DNA of 64,000 nucleotides from Monoplex corrugatus (lineage: Eukaryota > Mollusca > Gastropoda > Littorinimorpha > Ranellidae), in assembly GCA_030674185.1 (NCBI GenBank), contig JAPXFY010000016.1:40668466-40732465 (forward strand), written 5' to 3'. Below, piece by piece: positions 56,581 through 64,000 of this stretch. Position numbers and translations under genes: made by a program. The notes under the pieces were generated by a model. It was given only the letters and a program-made list of their open reading frames with translations, had not been told where the DNA came from and made no database searches. The first letter of the stretch is position 1; the number at the start of each line of letters is the position of its first letter.

Positions 56581-58105
56581 TCCAGTCATCGTTATCTTCA
56601 GGCATCGTCCCAACTGACTGGAGGAGTGCATACGTTACACCAATCTTCAAGAAGGGTGAACAATACAACCCTGCTAACTACAGGCCAGTTTCCCTGACGT
56701 GTATCGTATGCAAGCTCATGGAACACATAGTCATCAGCTCTGTGATGCAGCACCTTGAGGCTCACACCATTCTCAACGACAGTCAACATGGTTTTCGACG
56801 GGGGCGATCATGTGTAAGCCAAATCCTGGAGTTTGTGGAGGAGTTAACCACCAATTTGGAGAATGGGAAGCAGACAGACATCCTAATCATGGATTTCGCA
56901 AAGGCCTTTGACCGGGTTAACCACAAACTCCAACGCTATGGCATACAAGGCTCCACTCTCACATGGATCAACAGCTTCCTTAAGAATCGACGCCAAGCAG
57001 TCATAGTTGACGGTCACCACTCCTATGTCAGCGTTAGGTCAGGAGTCCCTCAGGGTTCCGTGTTGCGACCTTGTTTATTCCTGGCCTATATCAACGACCT
57101 TCCGGACAAGCTGACGGCACTGGTAAGACTATTTGCGGATGACACAGCGGTGTACAGGGTTGTAGTCAACAGCGTACAACAAGACCAGCTACAGCAAGAC
57201 CTCCAGCGCCTATCAGAATGGGAGAAGAGCTGGGACATCCTGTTCCACCCTGCAAAGTGCGTGTCTATGCCAGTCACCAGGAGCAGGAGCCCACTGGATC
57301 ACTCCTACGTCCTGCACGGCCACAACCTGGACACCGTCCACACAGCCAAATACCTGGGCGTCACGCTACATCGTGAAATGACATGGGACACCCACATCAA
57401 CGAGACGGTAAACAAAGCTAACCAAATGCTGGGTTTCCTCAGGCGTAATTTAAAGATCAGCTCCAGTTCCATCAAGGAGAAGTCGTACAAGGCGTTCGTG
57501 AGACCCCTTCTTGAATATGCATCATCAGTATGGGATCCATACACACAGAAGAGCATAGACAAGTTGGAGGCCGTTCAGAGACGTGCCGCCCATTTCGTGC
57601 TCAACCGATATCACAACACATCAAGTGTCAGCCGATTGATCGACCAACTGGGATGGCCATCTCTTGAGCAGCGAAGAAGAACCACACGCCTGGGGTTCAT
57701 TTATAAATTCCACCATGGACTAATCCAGTGCCCAATTATCAGGAGCAAGCTAGTCCCACCCCCACCACGACAGCGCCGGACCCACAACCAGCAGTTCTGC
57801 CTCATCAACACCAGAACTCAGTACAGAGGTGGCTCTTTTCTACCCAGGACTGTTGGGGACTGGAACCATCTTCCCAACGAAACAGTAGAGGCAGCAACAG
57901 TCGATGCTTTTGTGTCGCAAGCCTCCGCCCAACAGTGCGTTTCTGGACACCACGTGGCCCTTTCGGTAACGGATTTCAGTAATGTCTACGGACAATGAGA
58001 ATAATGAAATGATCGGAGCTTACGAATGGACTGTGTCTACAACACCCCCCCCCTTTATGTGCCAGAATGATCATCCTCAAGATAGTGGGCACCAAAGGAA
58101 AAGAA
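56581..58105 (+). mobile_element. LINE-D: CR1/jockey-like retrotransposon, 5'-truncated, open RT
   Basis: Frame open to 57998. RT motifs in order: VPTDWRSAYVTPIFKKGEQY, NYRPVSLTCIVCKLMEHIV, DSQHGFRRGRSCVSQIL, LIMDFAKAFDRVNH, SGVPQGSVLRP, LFADDTAVY (FADD at 57132-57143), KYLGVTLHREMTW, VRPLLEYASSVWDPYTQ and a thumb with DKLEAVQRRAAHFVLNRY. A few residues expected between VNH and KLQRYGI are missing, a small in-frame deletion. Endonuclease and 5' end absent. Target-site duplication AGGTCTCT at 56573-56580 and 58106-58113 shows insertion inside the 37-bp array. The start of the long frame (56508) is array sequence, not protein. Confidence 0.92.
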
Positions 58106-59190
58106 AGGTCTCTCATGATGAAGACCATTCTTGAACACATCCAGGTCAATCATGATTAAGATGAGTCTGGAACACATACAAGTAACTCCAGATGAAGATC
58201 ATTCTGAAACACATATAGATCACTCCAGATGAAGATCATTCTGAAACACATACAGATCACTCCAGATGAAGATCATTCTGAAACACATATAGATCACTCC
58301 AGATGATCATTCTGAAACACATACAGATCATTCAAGATGAAGATCATTCTGAAACACATATAGATCACTCCAGATGAAGATCATTCTGAAACACATACAG
58401 ATCATTCAAGATGAAGATCATTTTGAAACACATACAGATCATTCAAGATGAAGATCATTCTGAAACACATATAGATCATTCAAGATGAAGATCAGATTGG
58501 AACACATAAGTCATCCGGTGAAGATCATTTGGAACACATACAGGTCATCTGTGAAGTTCATTCTGGAAATAATCAACAGGTCATCATGATGAAGTTCATT
58601 AATGGAACACAACAGGTCACTCATGATGAAGATCATTATGGAACACAAACAGGTCACTCATGATGAAGATCATTATGAAACACAAACAGGTCACTCATGA
58701 TGAAGATCATTATGGAACACAAACAGGTCACTCATGATGAAGATCATTATGGAACACAACAGGTCACTCCATGATGAAGACCAAACTGGAACACATGCAG
58801 GTCACTCCTGATGAAGATTATTCTGAAATACATACAGATCATCACTCCTGATGACGATCATTCTGGAGTACATACAGATCATCATTCCAGATGAAGATCA
58901 TTCTGGAACACATACAGGTCACTCATGATGAAGATCATTCTGGAACACAAACAGGTCACTCATGATGAAGAATCATCCTGGAAACACAAACAGGTCACTC
59001 ATGATGAAGATCATTCTGGAACACACACAGATCACTCCAGATGATGATTAGTCTGGAACACATACAGGTTACTCATGATCAAGACCATACTGGAACACAT
59101 AAGTTACTCATGATGAAGACTATCTGGAACACAAACTGATCAGTCGTGATGAAGATCGTGCTGAAACACAGACAGATCTCTCACTTCAAG
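58106..59190. repeat. 37-bp minisatellite, right part
   Basis: About 29 more diverged units of the array at 56115-56572: GATGAAGATCATTCTGAAAC with ACATA(T/C)AGATCACTC or AAACAGGTCACTCAT. Confidence 0.9.
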
Positions 59191-59417
59191 CATGTCAAGA
59201 TATGAGAGGACAACTCTATCAAAGCAAATGCTCTGCTTTTGGTTCTCAGTACATAAAAACATACTATTCTGCACTACCAATTTCTTGAAATTTTCCACAA
59301 AGGTCTCTACATGACTGTTTCTTTTTGTTCAAATTCTTATGAAGAAATGTGACAGGTACTGATACACGAATGCCACATGCTGAAAAATGCTCTTCAGTTT
59401 ACTGTTATCATTTGTGC
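59191..59417. other. Intron upstream of exon 1, unannotated
   Basis: No feature seen. Confidence 0.4.
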
Positions 59418-59730
59418 TTACTTTAAAGCCCTGTCGACTGCTCACAGTGATATCAGGACTATAACCATCTCAAACAATACACACATAGCTAAATATATGT
59501 CAATAACTCTTAAGAAATCAAACTTAGAAAATAAAATAAAATATATTTATCATAGCATTCACACATATGATGTCAGGTTATACCCCAAGTATTGGCCATT
59601 CCAACCAATTTATCGTACCCAATGATTAAAAAAAAAGTTGAACACAAATGCACTGACATATCTATGAACATAAAAACACACATAAAAAGTGCCCAATACC
59701 ACCTACAATTGTCACTAAACAGTTCACATT
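59418..59730. repeat. Dispersed repeat R1, diverged copy
   Basis: TTTAAAGCCCTGTCGAC, GTGATATCAGGACTATAACC, CCAACCAATTTATCGTACCC and AAAAAGTGCCCAATACCACC follow the order of R1 copies 1-3. Confidence 0.6.
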
Positions 59731-59785
59731 TCCTTAGAGTTAAAACTGCAGTCAATATATATATATACACACACACACACACATA

Positions 59786-61116
59786 CGAGGGTACTTTCCA
59801 GTAGAATGAGACCAATGAACTTATACGTCAAAAACTTACTGGCAAAAAAAATTATTCATTTCATCTGTTCGAAGTATTCGCCTCCTGCTGATACATATTT
59901 CTGCATTCGCTGGATCCACAGTAGAAATGCCCCTCTGTAGGCTTCTTTGGGTATATGTGACAGACACTGGAAAACCGCCATTCTCAAGGCTGCTCAGCTC
60001 TTGAAACTTCTTCCTGCCAGTGATTTCTTGAGATGTGGAAACAGGTAAAAGTCACAGGGTGCAGGGTCTGTGGAGTAAGCAGGGTGTGGCAAAGTATGGA
60101 TGTTCTCGGTTGCAAGGTATTCTCGTACGAGCCTTGACTTGTGAGCGGGTGCGTTATCATGAAGAATCTTGATTCCTCTCATGCCTGCGGTTGGTCAGGA
60201 AGCTGCATAAAACTTCTTGATGTCAGACAGTACTGAGTCTCTGTAGAACTTTCCGGTGATGGTCTCTCTTCATTTGCATGGATTCTATAGCACGATCCCC
60301 TTTGTGCTGAAAAAGATGGTGTATAACTTTCTTTTGCGAACGTGACGACGAGCGATTTGAGGAGGAATCACACCTTTAGGAATCCAGCCTTGTTCTGTGA
60401 CTTTCTCCGAGGTTCATACATGTACACCCAGGTTTCGTCACCTGCCACAATTTCATCCAGCCGCTTAGGGTCACAGTTCTTGTAAATTTTCAGCATATCT
60501 TGGCAGAAATGTAACCTACCCCCCTTATTTTCTGGCGTCAAAATATGAGGGATCCATCGTGATGACACCTTCCTGTAGCCAGCTGATTTTTAGGACCCTC
60601 GATGCAGTTGACGAATGAATGTTGAGACAATCAGCGATCTCTTCAAGGCTGACTCTTGAATCAGCATCAAGCATTTCCTTTACACTAACCACTAACTTTT
60701 CATCACACTTTTTGCTTTTTTGCATTGCATATCCCCCCTGTTGTCTTCAGTGCTGGCCTGGCCATTTGCAAAATGTTTTACCCATCTGAACACAGTTGCT
60801 TTCAAAGGAGCAGATGGTTGTCCCAAAGCTCTCATGTCCGCAAGTATTTCGGATGCATTCTTTCGAGGCGCAGTTCCTGATGTAGCTGCGATAATCCGCT
60901 GTTGAAAACGCCATTTTCTTTGCCATTTTTCATATCAGTGTCTGACAGGGCCTTGACATACACTGTCAGAACCGTAAGATGCATCTAAAAATGAATAACG
61001 AAATTTGGCACAGAATTACATCTTAGACTGACGTTTTCTGTGACTTATTTTTCCATTTTCTGTAAATGCTTTTTCAAGCTATACAGACGTGGTCTCATTC
61101 TACTGGAAATTACCCT

Positions 61117-61121
<5 letters not shown>
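59786..61121 (-). mobile_element. mariner (DD34D) transposon, full length but decayed
   Basis: Terminal inverted repeats GGGTACTTTCCAGTAGAATG then AGACCA (left) and GGGTAATTTCCAGTAGAATG then AGACCA (right, minus). TA dinucleotides border both ends, set in CA/TA microsatellite. Internal transposase on the minus strand is broken. About 1.34 kb, usual mariner size. Confidence 0.92.
59994..60915 (-). pseudogene. mariner transposase, broken
   Basis: Starts near MAKKMAFST at 60915-60920; helix-turn-helix pieces CDEKLVVSVKEMLDADS and SLEEIADCLNIHSSTASRVL. Catalytic D1 in AGDETWVYMYEP, D2 in ILHDNAPAHKS, D3 in PAPCDFYLFPHLK, with 34 residues between D2 and D3 (DD34D). At least four stops or frameshifts separate these segments. 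Confidence 0.9.
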
Positions 61122-61188
<67 letters not shown>

Positions 61189-61205
61189 ATATATATATAA
61201 TACAT
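61122..61205. repeat. (TA)n microsatellite
   Basis: Pure (TA)n immediately next to the mariner right end. Confidence 0.95.
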
Positions 61206-61592
61206 ATATATATGTGCACGTCTACAATACTGGAATCACCCAATAGAATGATAGGGCCCTCACTTCAGCTTCAGTTATAGCTGCCTTGCATATGCTGGTG
61301 GAGTTTTTTTTATTTCAGTCGGTTTGGCGACATGTTTCTTCAACAAAATAAAGCATTGTTCATCACCATTTGTGTTTGCCTGATTTTTTGTTTTTATTTT
61401 ATCTGTGGTTGTGACAAAAAAGGCGCCAGAAAGTGGGACATGGCTTGGGTTGAAACTTGTACAACAGTGTAACTTAATCAGAACAAGCAACACACAAATG
61501 AATTGTGTGTGTCCTGATAGCAAATAAAACATTAATCCCACCCACAATAAGCCATTTGCAAAACTTCAAAAATATGGTGATCGTGCGTTTCA

Positions 61593-61793
61593 TTAGTTTC
61601 CACAGATAACGCTTGCATTCCGTTCTACCCACACAACACAGTTGTGCTTCAACTGATTCAAAATTACTCCAAAATGCATCTTTGGGGATCGTTCTTCCTG
61701 CTCACGATTCAGTTCGTTGAAATATGAAGCTGAATGCAAGTTTCTCTGAAGGTGCTTACAGCGTGGCACGTTTTGCTTCCTAATGTAACGCAC
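61593..61793 (-). CDS. Short hypothetical ORF
   Basis: 66 codons (RKQNVPRCKHLQRNLHSASY, then FNELNREQEERSPKMHFGV), terminated by TAA. Composition looks more protein-like than neighbouring frames, but there is no homology I recognise and no clear ATG (the frame opens without a good start). Could be chance. Confidence 0.2.
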   Translation of the reverse strand: MRYIRKQNVPRCKHLQRNLHSASYFNELNREQEERSPKMHFGVILNQLKHNCVVWVERNASVICGN

Positions 61794-61980
61794 ACAACCT
61801 ATCCTTCTTGCTCATCATCAAAGTCAATTATCTTGGCCCCATCCTCTGAATCTAAAGTGTTTGAGAACAAAGAAAATGTGTACGTGACAAGCGGCACATG
61901 GCCCATGTATGCTCAAACACAAGCTGGACATTGGTTGACTCATCTCCACCCGACGCTTTGAAACGCACGTCACATCTGCT

Positions 61981-61988
61981 TGACGTCA
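61981..61988. promoter_or_regulatory. CRE palindrome TGACGTCA
   Basis: Perfect cAMP-response element, 37 bp before an ATG with a strong donor; one ACGTCA half site occurs just upstream in ACGCACGTCACA as CGTCA. Confidence 0.45.
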
Positions 61989-62024
61989 CCACAAGTGTCG
62001 GCATCTCCAGTTTGGTGTGTGTGT

Positions 62025-62041
62025 ATGGCAAGTAAACTGAG
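62025..62041 (+). CDS. Candidate first coding exon, unknown gene
   Basis: ATG GCA AGT AAA CTG AG followed by donor GTAAGG (phase 2). Supported only by the CRE upstream and the consensus donor. No partner exon with matching phase was found. Confidence 0.25.
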
Positions 62042-63434
62042 GTAAGGATACAATTTTGCTTTTATTGTTTATTAAAAATAGATAAGATTTATTGGATAAA
62101 ACTCGGTAAAAGAGTAAATAATGATTGATTCTCTCAAAATGCTAATCAAATGTGGGCATTTGCAATTGTTTCTGTAGTAACGCACAAACATTTCAATACG
62201 ATATCTACTGTGCATGAAAATGTGGAAACTTTTGTACAGGCAAGTCTCTTATATTTCGCAAAACTCGGCATGCATTCATGATCTTACATGTACAACGAAT
62301 CATAGTCGTGGGTTTCTGCAGAAACGAAAGCGGTAATTTGTTGTTTCTCTTGTAGCGCACATAACAAATAAACGTTACATGGAGCATTTTCATTGACACT
62401 TTTTGTTTATACAAGCTTTACTGCGTGTGTTGTGACTACTAAGAATATTGTGTGCCCTACTGTTTGTGTTTCGGAAAAGAACGTTCTCAGCAAAAAGGAA
62501 ATTTCGTGGATAGTTTTAAGTGCCACTGGTTTTCGATTCCACGGCAACGCACGCTTGCTGAATCTTTGTTATCAATTACCGTTTCGCAACAGGTCGATGT
62601 CTTTGGACAGAAAGCAAACAATTATGGTATTCCAATTACATGGTCCAGTTAAAGACATACAGCTGTTGAAATCTACAGAGAATTTTTAAAAGTCGGCACT
62701 TTGTGACCTGTGTTACTGCAGAGACAAAACATTGTTGCAGATTTTGTTTCAAGGTATGCACTCAGTCTTTACCTATTTTGTTTCTTTTTCCCCAGCCACT
62801 GAACTGTAGATCTAGATCTATTCTTTCTTTGAAGATTAATATGGGAGAAGGAAAGCCATATTAGCTATCTAAAATCTTGCCAGTGGAAGCGATTCAGATC
62901 TACTGAGATGACAATTGTGCTTCCTCCTTACGCACATTTTTGCACATTTTTGATCGGACTTATTTGAAACTGGCTCAGCATACAGATCTACATTGTGCTT
63001 TTTATGCCTTACTTACTTTTCAGTGGCTATTATAAGATTACTTGTTAAAACAACGGATTGGATTATACTTCTTGTTTGTGCGCTACAGAGAAACCACTCT
63101 CACTCCTTGTCTTGTTATTATCATTACTATTATCATTACAAAAATTAATATTAGTATTATTGTTGTTAGTCATTATTCTACAATGAACTGGTAAGGAAAT
63201 GTTTTGAATGCAGTACCATGGTCATAATTTTGTCCAATAGGACGATAAGTTAAAAAAAATTAACCTGCTGTAGGTTTTGAAAATGTACATAGGCATAAGA
63301 TCTGATCAATACAATGTCGTTTACACTTCTTAATGTTGAAACTTTTAGTTCACCTTTTCCACATTATACAATAATCAAAGCAATTATCCAGAACTCTGTG
63401 TGTGTGTGTGTGTGTGCACGCGTGCGATTTCCAG
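62042..63434. other. Unannotated stretch with recurring GTAGCGCACA-like motif
   Basis: No exon recognised. Variants of GTTTCTCTGTAGCGCACA recur on both strands (62170, 62350, 63080 inverted; weaker at 61784, 62540, 62925). Confidence 0.35.
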
Positions 63435-63527
63435 GTTCTGAAGTCAGAAGGTGGTGAGACGCTGGTGAAATTTGTGCGAGACAGAAGTGGACACTTCAGC
63501 TTTCCAGATATTGATGACATTGCTTGA
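63435..63527 (+). CDS. Candidate terminal exon, unknown gene
   Basis: After acceptor CGATTTCCAG a 30-codon open frame reads VLKSEGGETLVKFVRDRSGH then FSFPDIDDIA and stop. It looks protein-like (balanced, no low complexity). AATAAA follows about 280 bp later. I cannot name the protein; start phase is 0, which does not join directly to the candidate exon at 62025. Confidence 0.4.
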   Translation, partial: VLKSEGGETLVKFVRDRSGHFSFPDIDDIA

Positions 63528-63803
63528 GTGGCCAATGACAACCTGAGTATCCTGCAACCACCGACCATTAACCAACGCGGGCACCATATTTTTACTGTTT
63601 AAAAGCTACACCAATGCAGTGACTTTACAGCTCAAGTTGTGAAAATGTGACCAAAAATGGAATCTCAACATGAACTGATGAAGTAGTCCCCCCCCCTCCT
63701 GCTTATGACTTCCAGCAATCCCAGAATGGACCAATTCAAAGAATGAATTAGTGAAAGGATGAAGCAGCTGAATTAGTGCATTTCCACTGTGTGACATCTA
63801 ACA

Positions 63804-63809
63804 AATAAA
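63804..63809 (+). terminator. Poly(A) signal AATAAA
   Basis: Canonical hexamer downstream of the candidate terminal exon. Confidence 0.35.
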
Positions 63810-64000
63810 ATTCAATATTCGCTGAAATGCAAGAAATTATAAAATCCAGTCAATTTGAATAAATTGCTCAAAATCCAGCAAAGTCATTGCATATAGCATA
63901 TTGTAAAATCCTGCAAACAAAAATTAACAATGTAGAGAACAATCTAATGCATCAAGAGCACCTAAATGTAAAAGCAGTGATTTATTCCGATGTTGCTCGA

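Overview
This is a eukaryotic (metazoan) intron-rich window. Gene content and repeat style point to a lophotrochozoan, most likely a mollusc and perhaps a gastropod; that taxonomic call is inference. There is no bacterial-type gene organisation. The backbone is one gene on the minus strand: a sodium-activated potassium channel of the SLO2/KCNT (Slack/Slick) family. I recognise 17 exons between 56114 and 1458. They run from the S5 helix, through the pore (TVGYGD filter) and S6, into RCK1, the linker and RCK2. The 5' exons (S1-S4) and the 3' end lie outside the window or were not recognised. Only about 2.28 kb of some 54.7 kb is coding. Splice phases agree across almost every junction, so the exon model is strong. 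However, exons 3 and 16 each carry a small frameshifting indel and the exon 11/12 phase does not close, so the copy is a decaying gene or the assembly has indel errors.

Everything else is mostly intron filled with mobile and tandem DNA. Non-LTR elements: LINE-A (14155-15569, plus 3' fragments at 1.2, 40.7 and 52.5 kb), LINE-B (6.93-8.75 kb, plus 3' fragments at 5.7, 22.5 and 46.0 kb), a nearly full-length LINE-C with RNase H (49.65-55.72 kb, minus strand), a 5'-truncated CR1/jockey-like LINE-D (56.58-58.1 kb), and older fragments at 22.0 and 43.0 kb. DNA transposons: a complete PIF/Harbinger element with intact transposase and MADF/Myb-like genes (24.19-28.18 kb), a decayed mariner (59.79-61.12 kb) and four copies of a TTAA-ended hairpin MITE. 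Three tRNA-derived SINE families and one unclassified dispersed repeat (called R1 here) recur throughout.

Tandem repeats are extraordinarily abundant and hug the exons. In three places the repeat unit contains a copy of the channel's own splice junction: exon 1 acceptor (56.1-59.2 kb), exon 9 acceptor (23.2-23.6 kb) and exon 11 donor (17.3-18.06 kb, in an array that also carries telomere-like CCCTAA repeats). This produces dozens of potential decoy splice sites. Three LINE insertions lie inside tandem arrays, and 7-8 bp target-site duplications can be read for LINE-A, its nested copy and LINE-D. At the right edge (62.0-63.8 kb) there are weak hints of a separate plus-strand gene: a CRE palindrome, an ATG with a strong donor, and a terminal exon followed by AATAAA.
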